Source: Salinibacillus xinjiangensis (GTDB lineage Bacteria > Bacillota > Bacilli > Bacillales > Alkalibacillaceae). Taken from it: 40,887 bases of DNA. The stretch is taken from the NCBI RefSeq assembly GCF_009649735.1, contig NZ_WJNH01000020.1, positions 1-40,887 on the forward strand, in the 5' to 3' direction. A model generated the notes under the pieces. The model searched no databases. It was not told where the DNA came from and worked only from the letters and a program-made list of their open reading frames with translations. Positions 8,546-16,936 of the stretch are shown one piece after another (position 1 is the first letter of the stretch; each line of letters begins with the position of its first letter). A program made the translations under genes and the position numbers.

Positions 8546-9145
8546 TTATTTATCCCAACCTTTTTCTTTAAAAAGCGATATAGCCTCTATTCGATTGCTT
8601 ACCTCAAGTTTATCAAGAATAACGGATATGTAATTCCGAACCGTCCCATTGGTTAGATAAAGCTCACTGGCAATTTGTTTTGTGCTTTTCCCGTCAGCCA
8701 TTAACTTCATAAGCTGCTCCTCCCGCTCTGTGAGGGGGTTTTCTTCACTAAAGGCCATATCCACGAGTTCTGGAGCATATATTTTCTTACCTTCCATGAT
8801 CGTCCGGATGGAATTGGCTAGCTCATCACTTGGACTGTCCTTTAATAAATATCCACTCACCCCAGCTTTCCTAGCCCTGTCAAAATATCCTGGGCGTGCG
8901 AAAGTAGTTAATATGATAACCTTGCAGGATGTATCCTTTAACCCTTCTGCAGTATCCAAACCGCTTTTTAACGGCATTTCTATATCCATAATACATACAT
9001 CAGGCTGGTGTTGCTGCACTAACTCTAGGGCTTCTTCCCCATTTTTTGCTTTTCCGACCACTTCCATATCCTCTTCCATATCTAATAGCGAGCCGAGTGC
9101 TCCAAGAAGTAAGCCTTGATCCTCAGCAATTACAATGCGAATCAT
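8546..9145 (-). CDS. desR: NarL/FixJ-family response regulator DesR
   Basis: A 199-residue response regulator. The receiver domain (1-118) has the acidic pair near AEDQ, the phospho-acceptor Asp54 in CIMDIEMP, Thr in ILTTFARPGYF and Lys in LLKD. The LuxR-type HTH (about 135-195) contains LTEREEQLMKLMADG and SKQIASELYLTNGTVRNYISVILDKL. With DesK just upstream and a desaturase gene beside it, this is the DesR that activates des in the cold. AGGGGGG is the ribosome binding site. Confidence 0.93.
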   Translation of the reverse strand: MIRIVIAEDQGLLLGALGSLLDMEEDMEVVGKAKNGEEALELVQQHQPDVCIMDIEMPLKSGLDTAEGLKDTSCKVIILTTFARPGYFDRARKAGVSGYLLKDSPSDELANSIRTIMEGKKIYAPELVDMAFSEENPLTEREEQLMKLMADGKSTKQIASELYLTNGTVRNYISVILDKLEVSNRIEAISLFKEKGWDK

Positions 9146-9157
9146 TATTATAGCCCC

Positions 9158-10282
9158 CTATTTTGTTACTTGAATAACTTTCGGTACTTGGACTGTCAGT
9201 TTCGTTCCCTCATTGGTTTCGATTTTTAACGACCCATTCACGAATTCTAATCTTTCCTCCATACCTTGTAGCCCATGGCCTTTTGGAGATTGCTTATCCG
9301 GTATTCCCATGCCATTATCTTGGATGGTAATGCTCACCTCATTTGGATACTGGTTAATCACAACATGGCAGGAGGTGGCCTGACTATGCTTGATAATATT
9401 ATTGACAGCCTCTTTCAAACACATTGAGAGGACATTTTCGACCAACAATGGAGTATCCTTTAAGTTCGAATCTCCCTCTATTTGAAAATCGATTTCCGCT
9501 GCGGCTAAAATTTGACGTACCCGCTTCACCTCATCAATTAACTTTATTCCACGCATATCTGATACTAATTCGCGCACCTCATTTAAGGCCGTCCTTGCAG
9601 TTTGCTGGATATCGTTGATTTCTTTTGTAGCTTTCTCAGGCTTAACGGTAAGCAGTTTCTTAGCCAAGTCACTTTTTAACCCAATCAGAGAAAGCTTTTG
9701 ACCGAGCGTATCATGTAGGTCACGTGCAATTCGTTGACGTTCTTCTATAACCATCAGTTGCGAAATCTTCTGGTTAGCGTCCTCTAGCTGCCCCTCCAGG
9801 ATTTCCTGTTTATAGCGATTATACATGTTAAACGGAAGTAGAATGACACCAATTACACTAATAATGATAAACGGCAGTTGAGAGAAAAATGCATCGCTCT
9901 TGATAAAGAAGCCAATCGTAATGGCTGCAATGGTTGTAAGAAGATGAACAATATAAAGGATGATAAAGCCAATTTTGTTTTGTATATTCCCAATAAAAAA
10001 GGCCAAAAAAAGTGAAAAGTAAACATATCCGAACAACAATGTCATCACAATATTAATAATCATATCAATGCTTATCCATAAATAGGCTAGTGAACTATTC
10101 GTGAGAAAGGACAAGCGATAGGAGCTAAAAAATAAAAGAATCATAAAGATCCCAAAAATAACTTCCATAAACGAGGAGGACCTGAAAATAAAATAAAAGG
10201 GTAAGATACAAAAGATAATCCAAATATATGAGCTAAGTCCAGTATTTCTTGGGAAAATGTGATACCAATTTTTCTTTTTCAT
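9158..10282 (-). CDS. desK: Membrane thermosensor histidine kinase DesK
   Basis: A 374-residue kinase with five or so membrane helices (about 18-150), then a coiled coil (LEDANQKISQLMVIEERQR) leading to the HisKA_3 motif IARDLHDTLGQKLSLIGLKS with the phospho-His at about 190, and a HATPase domain (NNIIKHS, DNGMGIP, GHGLQGM). The known B. subtilis protein senses membrane thickness and order when temperature falls and phosphorylates DesR. I chose the second ATG at 10282 because AAGGAGG lies 6 nt before it; an in-frame ATG 15 bp upstream has no such site. It is 12 bp from desR. Confidence 0.95.
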   Translation of the reverse strand: MKKKNWYHIFPRNTGLSSYIWIIFCILPFYFIFRSSSFMEVIFGIFMILLFFSSYRLSFLTNSSLAYLWISIDMIINIVMTLLFGYVYFSLFLAFFIGNIQNKIGFIILYIVHLLTTIAAITIGFFIKSDAFFSQLPFIIISVIGVILLPFNMYNRYKQEILEGQLEDANQKISQLMVIEERQRIARDLHDTLGQKLSLIGLKSDLAKKLLTVKPEKATKEINDIQQTARTALNEVRELVSDMRGIKLIDEVKRVRQILAAAEIDFQIEGDSNLKDTPLLVENVLSMCLKEAVNNIIKHSQATSCHVVINQYPNEVSITIQDNGMGIPDKQSPKGHGLQGMEERLEFVNGSLKIETNEGTKLTVQVPKVIQVTK

Positions 10283-10315
10283 ATAAACCTCCTTCATATG
10301 TATTTATTAAACACC

Positions 10316-10347
10316 AAAAAACCCTTCGACGTAAAGTTCGAAGGGTT
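10316..10347 (-). terminator. Terminator between des and desK
   Basis: AACCCTTCGA (10320-10329) pairs with TCGAAGGGTT (10338-10347), with six T after it on the minus strand. It ends the des message, so desKR depends on read-through or its own promoter. Confidence 0.8.
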
Positions 10348-10353
10348 TTAACA

Positions 10354-11406
10354 CTATTCTTCCTGAAACTGTGGTCCTTTTCTGTTGAGCTGAACACTAG
10401 GTTTTGGTTTCTTTAGAATTTCCTTTACTTCCTTAAAGCTTACAAATGTCTTACTTTCCTCATCATACAGACGAAAGCGTATGGACTGTAAGCTTGTCGC
10501 AAGTGTAATTGTTGTTGCCTTCTGAAGAGGCGGAGTGGATTCATGGGCCTTTTCCAAGTTATAGTTCGGTACTCTTGGATTTAGGTGGTGCACATGGTGA
10601 AAGCCAATGTTGCCAGATATCCATTGCAGGATTTTAGGAAGCTTATAATAGGAGCTCCCATCTACAGCGGCTTTAACATAGTCCCATTCGTCTTCATTTT
10701 CAAAGTAAGAATCCTCAAACTGATGCTGCACATAAAATAACCAGATCCCTAGTGAACCTGAAATAAAGAGAATTGGTGCTTGTACGATCAAAAATGCCTG
10801 CCAGCCTATAGCCCAAATGAGCATAGAATAGATTGCTGCGATAGAAAGGTTAATCAAATAAGTGTTAAAACGCTCTTTACGCTTTGCTCCTTTTCGATTA
10901 AATCGATTAGATATTAAGAAAAGATAAAGAGGTCCAAAGCCAAACATCACAATTGGATTCCGGTATAAACGATAGGCCAATCTTCCCCATACTGATGCAT
11001 TTACGTATTCATCCACAGTCATGACCCATACATCCCCAGTTCCTCGTTTATCTAAATTTCCACTTGTTGCGTGATGGATGGTATGACTTCTTTTCCATTT
11101 ATCATAGGCAAAATGTGTGAGGATCCCGGTAATGGTTCCGACAATCCGATTAGCCTTATTATTTTTAAAAAAGGATAGGTGTGTACAATCATGAAAAATA
11201 ATAAAGATTCTTACGACAAAGCCTGATGCTATGGTTGCTAACAATAACGTCAACCAAATGGATATGGATAAGCTATGGTAAGCTAAGAACCACAGCCCCA
11301 AGAAAGGAATAATCGTATTAAAGAGTTGTACCACACTCGATTTCGTATCAGTTTTTTCAAATGGTTTCACTTTTTTTCTCAATTGTGCTTGTTTTTGTTT
11401 GCTCAT
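10354..11406 (-). CDS. des: Acyl-lipid fatty acid desaturase (Des)
   Basis: A 350-residue di-iron membrane desaturase that puts a double bond into phospholipid acyl chains to restore fluidity in the cold. The three histidine boxes are present: HDCTH (about 92), RSHTIHH (about 127) and HHVHHLNP (about 294), among hydrophobic helices. Length and order match Bacillus Des, a delta-5 enzyme. It is followed by desK-desR, the two-component system known to induce it. GGGAGGTAATC precedes the ATG. Confidence 0.95.
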   Translation of the reverse strand: MSKQKQAQLRKKVKPFEKTDTKSSVVQLFNTIIPFLGLWFLAYHSLSISIWLTLLLATIASGFVVRIFIIFHDCTHLSFFKNNKANRIVGTITGILTHFAYDKWKRSHTIHHATSGNLDKRGTGDVWVMTVDEYVNASVWGRLAYRLYRNPIVMFGFGPLYLFLISNRFNRKGAKRKERFNTYLINLSIAAIYSMLIWAIGWQAFLIVQAPILFISGSLGIWLFYVQHQFEDSYFENEDEWDYVKAAVDGSSYYKLPKILQWISGNIGFHHVHHLNPRVPNYNLEKAHESTPPLQKATTITLATSLQSIRFRLYDEESKTFVSFKEVKEILKKPKPSVQLNRKGPQFQEE

Positions 11407-11471
11407 GATTACCTCCCGTAAAATTAAGGCATGTTCTCTTATATCATAATAAGATAACAGCTACTTGAGAA

Positions 11472-11512
11472 ATAGTCATAAACGTCACTAGTTTATATGA
11501 CAAGTGTCATAT
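11472..11512 (-). promoter_or_regulatory. Candidate DesR operator upstream of des
   Basis: The perfect palindrome ATATGACA-AG-TGTCATAT (11495-11512) and a related GTCATAAACGTCAC (11475-11488) lie 70-105 bp upstream of des. DesR is known to bind a pair of such GTCAT-type sites ahead of des. Identity as DesR boxes is inferred from position and form. Confidence 0.5.
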
Positions 11513-11573
11513 GGATTGGATGGCTAGGTTTAGGCAGGTTTGCTGATGTCGCGGCTGTGCTTCTTTCGACGAT

Positions 11574-11876
11574 GCTGAACAACAGGTGCGTTGTGCTGAA
11601 AATACACATTTTCCTGCTGAAGATTGGGCTTTTTGCTAAAGGTTACGTGGTTTGTGCTAAGAATTCCGTTTAGGGTGCTGAAGGTGCCACCCATTTGGCT
11701 GAAGTCACCTTGACGCTTTTCAAATGCTAAACCTATACACGTAGATGCTGAAGTTAACTCGGATTTTGCTGAACACGCCGAGTTTTGCTAAAGGCGGCAG
11801 TGACATTTCTATAGTTCATGGAGGCGTGGCTAAAGTTTAGGCATAATATGCTGAGGGTGCTTCTTCAATTGCTAAA
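11574..11876. repeat. 21-bp-periodic GCTRAA repeat array
   Basis: The hexamer GCTGAA/GCTAAA (one GCTAAG, one GCTGAG) begins at 11574, 11595, 11616, 11635, 11656, 11677, 11698, 11726, 11748, 11768, 11787, 11829, 11850 and 11871. Most steps are 21 bp, with 42 where one unit is lost. Spacers are unrelated in sequence. Read as protein it would be a heptad beginning Ala-Glu/Lys, but stops and 19- or 20-bp steps break every frame, so I call it non-coding. This array fills the 550-bp gap between des and yutJ. Confidence 0.85.
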
Positions 11877-11916
11877 CCCAGTCGCCCCTTTCGCTTATTA
11901 TTCCCCAAACCAAACA

Positions 11917-11945
11917 AAAAACCACCCATTCTAGGGTGGTTTTTC
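11917..11945. terminator. Terminator downstream of yutJ
   Basis: AAAAACCACCC and GGGTGGTTTTT pair around ATTCTA. Either strand would end in a T-run; it lies just after the yutJ stop. Confidence 0.85.
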
Positions 11946-11959
11946 CATATGATATTTAC

Positions 11960-13021
11960 TTAATGACGTTTACTCAACCAAAGTACACCTGTTTTAGCCA
12001 ATCGGGGCAACAACCCTGTGAATGGTTGGTTAAACATATTGCCGAACCCATCAGTTTTACCAAGAGAGCCTAATGCTCCTTTTAGCTTAATCTCTTTAGG
12101 CATATCAGGTTCTTTTCCTTTAAGTACGGCATTCAGTACCTCTGCAATTTTTTCACCCTGTTGACCTGCAAGCTGTGCACTTGGTGAATGAACAGAGGAA
12201 GCACAATCACCTACCACATATACGTTGGTTTGTGATGGCACTTGGAAAAAGTCGTTTAGCTTAACTTTGCCCTGGTCATCTTTTTCAAAAGGCAAGGTCT
12301 CGATTAAATAATTTGGCTTTACACCTGCTGTCCAAATGGTGACATCACTATCGAAGCAAGATCCATTGTTACAAACAGCATGCTCCTCTACATATTCCAC
12401 ATTAGCATTATGAATGACATCCACATTATTTTTAGCAAACCAATCTTCAACATAGTCTTGAATTTTACTGTCAAAAGCTTTTAGTACTGTTGCGCCACGG
12501 TCTAGTAAGCGAACTGTTAGGTCAGGTCTGCTTTCTCTGATTTCAGAGGCCACTTCAATTCCACTTAACCCTGCTCCAACAATCGTCACTTTACTGTGGG
12601 CGTCTAGATTACTAATAGCCGTACCTGCTCTTCTTGCCTTCGCAATGGTTTGAACACTGTGAGTAAATTCCTGTGCCCCTTCAATTCCGTGATAATTATC
12701 CTCACAGCCAATTCCAATCACCAAATAATCATAAGGGATTGGCTCTTCAATTTCCCGAATGACAATGGTTTGGTTTTCCACATCGATTTGTTGAATTTCC
12801 CCATAAGCTGTTTTCACCTGTTCATGAGTAGGGAATTGAATCCTTACATCTTTATCTGCCGTTGTTCCTGCTGCAATTGCATAAAATTCCGTTTTTAAAG
12901 AGTGATATGGATTACGATCTACTAACGTAACCTCCAAATCTTCAGGTAAACCTTTTTCCAATAACTGATGGAGGATATTCATCCCTCCATAACCGCCGCC
13001 TAGTATGACTAATTTTCTCAT
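11960..13021 (-). CDS. yutJ: NADH dehydrogenase-like FAD protein (YutJ type)
   Basis: A 353-residue pyridine nucleotide-disulphide oxidoreductase of the type II NADH dehydrogenase group. The N-terminal FAD-binding Rossmann motif is KLVILGGGYGGMNIL. The second, NAD-binding motif is KVTIVGAGLSGIEVASEIRE (about 155-175), and the C-terminal FAD contact is NVYVVGDCA. Such proteins pass electrons from NADH to menaquinone at the inner membrane face. YutJ is a paralogue of Ndh with unproven substrate. The start at 13021 has AGGGAG upstream and begins at the Rossmann strand; a longer frame to 13102 is unlikely. Confidence 0.85.
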   Translation of the reverse strand: MRKLVILGGGYGGMNILHQLLEKGLPEDLEVTLVDRNPYHSLKTEFYAIAAGTTADKDVRIQFPTHEQVKTAYGEIQQIDVENQTIVIREIEEPIPYDYLVIGIGCEDNYHGIEGAQEFTHSVQTIAKARRAGTAISNLDAHSKVTIVGAGLSGIEVASEIRESRPDLTVRLLDRGATVLKAFDSKIQDYVEDWFAKNNVDVIHNANVEYVEEHAVCNNGSCFDSDVTIWTAGVKPNYLIETLPFEKDDQGKVKLNDFFQVPSQTNVYVVGDCASSVHSPSAQLAGQQGEKIAEVLNAVLKGKEPDMPKEIKLKGALGSLGKTDGFGNMFNQPFTGLLPRLAKTGVLWLSKRH

Positions 13022-13176
13022 AACAAACTCCCTATCCTTTGACAATTGATGTAAAAAGCATACAACGCTCAGAAACCGTTTTCTCCTAATATAGACTATC
13101 AAAGGTTAGTATAATTTGTCGAACAAATTTTAAATAATTCTACTTCTTTTTTTCATTTTTACCATTAAATAGACGT

Positions 13177-14193
13177 TCACCCACCAATGTAAGACATCTC
13201 AATTTTTGGTTTATTTCGCACTGTTTCCTCTGTTCGTTCATCAGAGTAACGGTCCTGTCTTTGGGTCCATGTAGGTGTGAATGCAGCTATAAGCTCTTCA
13301 TCCGTCGCATCTGATCGGACCATTTTTCTAAGATCAAAACCACTAGTCGCAAACAGACATGTATAAAACTTACCGTCTGCTGACAATCTACCTCGTGTAC
13401 AGGTGGAACAGAATGATTCGGAAACTGATGTAATAAATCCAACCTCTGTATCTGTTCCAACGTACCGGTATCTTTTAGCTACTTCTCCTAAATAAGCAGG
13501 ATCAACTGGCTCAAGCTCAAAATGTTTATCGAGTTCTTTAAACAAATCCTTTTTCGTGACAACTTGACTAAAATCCCAGCCATTCGTTTGACCAACATCC
13601 ATAAACTCAATATAACGTAGTGTAATTCCCTTTTCTTTAAAGTATTTGGCCATTGGGATGACCTCATGATCGTTCATTTCCTTTTTGACAACCATATTGA
13701 CTTTAACCTCGAGACCCACTTCCTTAGCCTTCTCAATCCCTTTTAACACCCGTTCTACACTTGCTCCTACATCATTAATGGATGCAAATGTCTCTTGATT
13801 CAAAGCATCTAAGCTTACATTTACTCGCATTAACCCTGCATCTTTTAAACGCTGTGCCTGTTTCTCTAATAAAAATGCGTTGGTAGTTAGCCCAATGTCC
13901 TCAACACCATCAATGGCGACGAGTTTTTCAATTAAAAGGTGTATATCCTTTCGTAAAAGGGGTTCCCCACCTGTTAACCGGATTTTTTTCACACCTAGCT
14001 GGACGAAAATCCTTGCTAATCTCTCTATTTCCTCAAAAGATAGGAGCTGATCTTTTGGCATAAATGCAAAATCCGTCCCGAAAATTTCTTTCGGCATGCA
14101 ATACGTACATCTAAAATTACAACGGTCTGTTACAGAAATCCGGAGATCCTGTAGGGGACGACCGAACTTATCTTGAAGTGGAGATATATTCAT
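13177..14193 (-). CDS. moaA: GTP 3',8-cyclase MoaA
   Basis: A 338-residue radical SAM enzyme that converts GTP to 3',8-cyclo-GTP, the first step of molybdenum cofactor synthesis. The N-terminal SAM cluster motif is [12 protein letters not shown], with TGGEPLLR after it; the C-terminal cluster Cys are in CSTCTRGRL and the later YTCLF. The conserved C-terminal di-glycine (SYIGG) is intact. GAAAGGAG precedes the ATG. Its presence implies molybdoenzymes elsewhere, such as formate dehydrogenase, often a user of selenium too. Confidence 0.97.
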   Translation of the reverse strand: MNISPLQDKFGRPLQDLRISVTDRCNFRCTYCMPKEIFGTDFAFMPKDQLLSFEEIERLARIFVQLGVKKIRLTGGEPLLRKDIHLLIEKLVAIDGVEDIGLTTNAFLLEKQAQRLKDAGLMRVNVSLDALNQETFASINDVGASVERVLKGIEKAKEVGLEVKVNMVVKKEMNDHEVIPMAKYFKEKGITLRYIEFMDVGQTNGWDFSQVVTKKDLFKELDKHFELEPVDPAYLGEVAKRYRYVGTDTEVGFITSVSESFCSTCTRGRLSADGKFYTCLFATSGFDLRKMVRSDATDEELIAAFTPTWTQRQDRYSDERTEETVRNKPKIEMSYIGG

Positions 14194-14323
14194 TTACATT
14201 CTCCTTTCAGGGCCTACTATCCTTTACTTTATATCTATGCTGTTCACCCTCCTTTTAATTAAATCATTTATTTCCTTTTGTCCTTATATCTTCATTACAA
14301 ATTATCGACAATTATATGTAAAG

Positions 14324-14354
14324 GGGTGGTATCCTTCAAAACACGATACCACCC
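14324..14354. terminator. Hairpin terminator after the HesB-like gene
   Basis: GGGTGGTATC (14324-14333) pairs perfectly with GATACCACCC (14345-14354). It lies 12 bp past the stop of the HesB-like gene on the minus strand; the T tract is short (CCTTTAC). Confidence 0.65.
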
Positions 14355-14365
14355 AACTTAAATAC

Positions 14366-14653
14366 CTAAACACGTAAAACGTTAAACTGTCCGCCACCGA
14401 GCAGCGTCTTTGTGTAGTCAATTTTCACCTGATTAAAATAGGCTTTGTCTCGTTCATTGACTAAAATTTTAATTCCTTCCTCTTCTAATACTTCATCATT
14501 CTCTAAAGCTGACTCCTCCAGAGCCAGACGTAACTGAGGACCACCTCAACCAATTGCCATTTTTAAACGGATGAATGGTGTTTTTCCCTTTTCCATTACC
14601 TCTTGTACTTCTTCTTTAATTTTTGTGAGTGCTGATCCTGTGAATGTTACCAA
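14366..14653 (-). CDS. HesB/IscA-like protein with in-frame UGA, probable selenoprotein
   Basis: Reading from TTG at 14653 (GGGGGG 6 nt upstream) gives 95 codons to TAG at 14366, with a single in-frame TGA at codon 36 (14546-14548). The flanks read MAIG-(UGA)-GGPQLRLALEES, then DEVLEEEGIKILV and VKIDY, as in HesB/IscA-type Fe-S proteins, whose first conserved Cys falls at the UGA. HesB-like selenoproteins are known. A SECIS-like stem-loop lies at 14509-14527. No other lesion is seen. It sits between yfkAB (57 bp upstream) and moaA. Alternative: a recent nonsense mutation. An ORF caller would miss or split it. Confidence 0.72.
14509..14527 (-). promoter_or_regulatory. Candidate bacterial SECIS element
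   Basis: In the mRNA, CUGGCUC (14527-14521) pairs with GAGUCAG (14515-14509), seven pairs including one G-U, around the loop UGGAG. The loop begins 26 nt after the UGA, and G is its second base. Published bacterial SECIS rules ask for a loop 16-37 nt after UGA with a G in the first two loop positions; both are met. Confidence 0.6.
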
Positions 14654-14710
14654 GGCTATCCCCCCTTAGTCTATATTTTGATGAATGAAAGCGAAACGAT
14701 ACTCCCAAAT

Positions 14711-15844
14711 TCACTGTTCATTTATAGAGAATTGAGCCTTTCTTTTTTGGAAGTCCACTTGTTGATAATAAGTGTTTTTGACCAATAAATTTGGCCCTAG
14801 GCATTTAACAGCAGGACAATGGCAATTTAAGCCCTTCGCGGTATCTGTAACCATCCACCGATCATAAGCCTCAGGAAGTGTAGATGACTTAATATTCCCT
14901 AATGATGGCTCATCACCAAAATCTGTGACAATGATTTCACCGGTAAAAATATTTACGTTTAAACGTGAGCGTCCATCCGGATCATTTCTTACCGTGACAT
15001 TGGGCTCCTGGTATAACCGCTTCAGAAAATTCTGCTCATCTTTTGATGAACTGCATGGATAAAAAGGAAGCGTCCCAAACAGGATCCATGTATTTTGATC
15101 ACGATGATCAAGAAGACGTTTGATGGCCATCTGCATCTCTTCTAGGTTGAGTGTTTCTAAATTACTGGCAAAGTCCACCGGGTACATGGGATGAATTTCA
15201 TGTCTAGTACAACCCATTTCCAAGACATGATCATGTATTTTTTCTAAGTATGGATACGTCCGCTTATTTAGCATAGTCTCAGCCGATACCATGACACCTT
15301 CCTTTGATAATGCCTTTGAATTTTCCACCATACGATCAAAAAACATTTTCCGATTTTCAGCCATTGGTTTACGGTCCATTCGAGCAAATCCTGTTTCTAC
15401 AAACTCCTCCATAGTTCCCCAGTTATGTGATATATGTAAAACATCTAAGTAAGGAATGATTTGTTCGTACCGATTATATGGCAACGTTAGATTGGAGTTT
15501 ATCTGTGTTTTTACTCCGCGTTCGTGTGCATACTTTAGAAGGGGGACAACATAATTCCTAACCGATTTTTTTGATAACATCGGCTCCCCACCTGTAATGC
15601 TTAACGTACGTAGATGAGGGATTTCCTCCAACCGCTGGATCAATAGATCAGCTGGAAGTGCCTCAGGATCACGACTTTGAAGCATATAGCCAACCGCACA
15701 ATGTGCACAACGCATATTACATAGAGTAGTTGTGGTAAATTCAATATTGGACAGTGTCATGCTCCCGTGCTCTTCAACATCCATATATACCTCCCACGGG
15801 TCATTGGATGGAGAGATGATTTGATGTCGCTCCTTTGTTGTCAT
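14711..15844 (-). CDS. yfkAB: Radical SAM/CxCxxxxC protein YfkAB
   Basis: A 377-residue radical SAM protein. The 4Fe-4S motif is TTLCNMRCAHC (about 42-52), followed by SITGGEPML. The C-terminal CHCPAVKC is the CxCxxxxC signature that names the family. In B. subtilis the counterpart is split as yfkA and yfkB; here it is one frame. Its reaction is not known to me. I chose ATG at 15844, since GGGAG lies upstream and the N-terminus then matches YfkA; an ATG 21 bp earlier is possible. It is followed by the HesB-like gene, so the two Fe-S proteins may share a message. Confidence 0.88.
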   Translation of the reverse strand: MTTKERHQIISPSNDPWEVYMDVEEHGSMTLSNIEFTTTTLCNMRCAHCAVGYMLQSRDPEALPADLLIQRLEEIPHLRTLSITGGEPMLSKKSVRNYVVPLLKYAHERGVKTQINSNLTLPYNRYEQIIPYLDVLHISHNWGTMEEFVETGFARMDRKPMAENRKMFFDRMVENSKALSKEGVMVSAETMLNKRTYPYLEKIHDHVLEMGCTRHEIHPMYPVDFASNLETLNLEEMQMAIKRLLDHRDQNTWILFGTLPFYPCSSSKDEQNFLKRLYQEPNVTVRNDPDGRSRLNVNIFTGEIIVTDFGDEPSLGNIKSSTLPEAYDRWMVTDTAKGLNCHCPAVKCLGPNLLVKNTYYQQVDFQKRKAQFSINEQ

Positions 15845-15918
15845 AAAACAACAATCTCCCTTCATACGCTTTCTTTCTATTTTACAAGATTTGCTTTCCA
15901 GATAACACCATAGTCAAA

Positions 15919-15951
15919 GAAAAAAGCACCATTCCCTATTGGAAATGATGC
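15919..15951 (-). terminator. Terminator downstream of catE
   Basis: On the minus strand GCATCATTTCC and GGGAATGGTGC pair imperfectly around AATA, and TTTTTT follows. It closes the catE message. Confidence 0.7.
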
Positions 15952-15960
15952 ATAACGTAA

Positions 15961-16818
15961 TTAAGATAGGTTTAAATGAATGAGATTTCCTGATGGATCT
16001 TTAACAGCGTATCTATCTTGCTGTTCGTTTACTGTCATACCCTTTTGCTTTAATTGTGTCACGACTTTTGCTCTAGACTCTTCGTCTGGGAAAATTAACG
16101 TATACCAATTTAGACCTACACTATTTTCAGGAGGTGCAGGTATCCCTGTACCATTCCAAACATTGAGCCCAAGATGATGGTGATATCCACCAGTTGAGGC
16201 AAAGAGAGCCCCTGGATAAGTTGTTATAATATCAAAGCCTAGCCCATTGACATAGAAGTCCTCAGTTGTTTTCAAATCCGATACATGTAAATGAATGTGC
16301 CCCATAATCGTTCCATTCGGCATGCCTTTCCATTCATCCGTACTCTCAGCCAATAACCCCTGTGCATCTAATTCTACTGTTGCCATTTCTACTTCCCCAT
16401 TGGACCAATTCCATTCTGAGGAAGGACGATCTCGATATACTTCAATTCCGTTTCCATCTGGATCTGACAGATAGATTGCTTCACTTACATAATGATCAGA
16501 AGCCCCTAGTCCATAACGGAATTTAGTTTGTACAATATGTCTTAGGAAGGCTGAAAGATCTGATCTACTTGGAAGTAAAATAGCAAAGTGAAACAACCCT
16601 GTTGTTCTTGCCTGTTTAGGAAGAACATCTTCAGGCTGCTCGATTGTTAGTAATGGTGTTTTTCCATCTGCAGTTAAGACAGCCTTACTGTCCGTTTGTC
16701 TAAGGACTTTAAATCCTAAAATATGCTGATAAAACTCTAATGATTGCCCCAAATCTGTAACGTTTATATTCACTTCGCCAACATAAATTGTTGGTGCTTG
16801 AAAGAATTTCTTTTCCAT
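15961..16818 (-). CDS. catE: Two-domain VOC-family dioxygenase, CatE type
   Basis: A 285-residue protein with two vicinal-oxygen-chelate domains (about 8-130 and 165-285), the length and order of Bacillus CatE, a catechol 2,3-dioxygenase. Metal-site candidates are in TGLFHFAILLP, MGHIHLHVSD and GGYHHHLGLNVW. DPDGNGIEVYRDRPSSEW is a family hallmark. In B. subtilis the catDE and mhq genes detoxify quinones and catechols. Here the gene has an MhqR-like box upstream and a MarR repressor gene next to it. AAGGAG precedes the ATG. Substrate is inferred from the family. Confidence 0.85.
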   Translation of the reverse strand: MEKKFFQAPTIYVGEVNINVTDLGQSLEFYQHILGFKVLRQTDSKAVLTADGKTPLLTIEQPEDVLPKQARTTGLFHFAILLPSRSDLSAFLRHIVQTKFRYGLGASDHYVSEAIYLSDPDGNGIEVYRDRPSSEWNWSNGEVEMATVELDAQGLLAESTDEWKGMPNGTIMGHIHLHVSDLKTTEDFYVNGLGFDIITTYPGALFASTGGYHHHLGLNVWNGTGIPAPPENSVGLNWYTLIFPDEESRAKVVTQLKQKGMTVNEQQDRYAVKDPSGNLIHLNLS

Positions 16819-16884
16819 TTTTTCACTCCTTTTTCACTATTCTTGTTCGCTATCATTAACAAAGCATTTATTCCGAAAATAATT

Positions 16885-16900
16885 ATTATGAATTCGAGGT
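16885..16900 (-). promoter_or_regulatory. MhqR-type operator upstream of catE
   Basis: Read on the minus strand, ACCTCGAATTCATAAT matches 12 of 16 positions of the MhqR box core ATCTCGAATTCGAGAT. It lies 67 bp upstream of catE, whose repressor gene candidate is adjacent. Confidence 0.6.
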
Positions 16901-16936
16901 AGTTGGGTAAATTTTTTTCATGACTTCTGATTGTCT

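Noticed and set aside
11574-11876. CRISPR array
   Set aside because: Only a hexamer repeats, spacing units are about 15 bp, and no cas genes are near.
11574-11876. Gene for a heptad-repeat protein
   Set aside because: TAG and TGA stops and 19- or 20-bp steps break all frames; no start or ribosome binding site fits.
14546-14548. Reading the UGA as a plain nonsense mutation
   Set aside because: Possible, but the frame is otherwise intact, the codon sits at a conserved Cys, and a SECIS-like hairpin follows; kept as the alternative.
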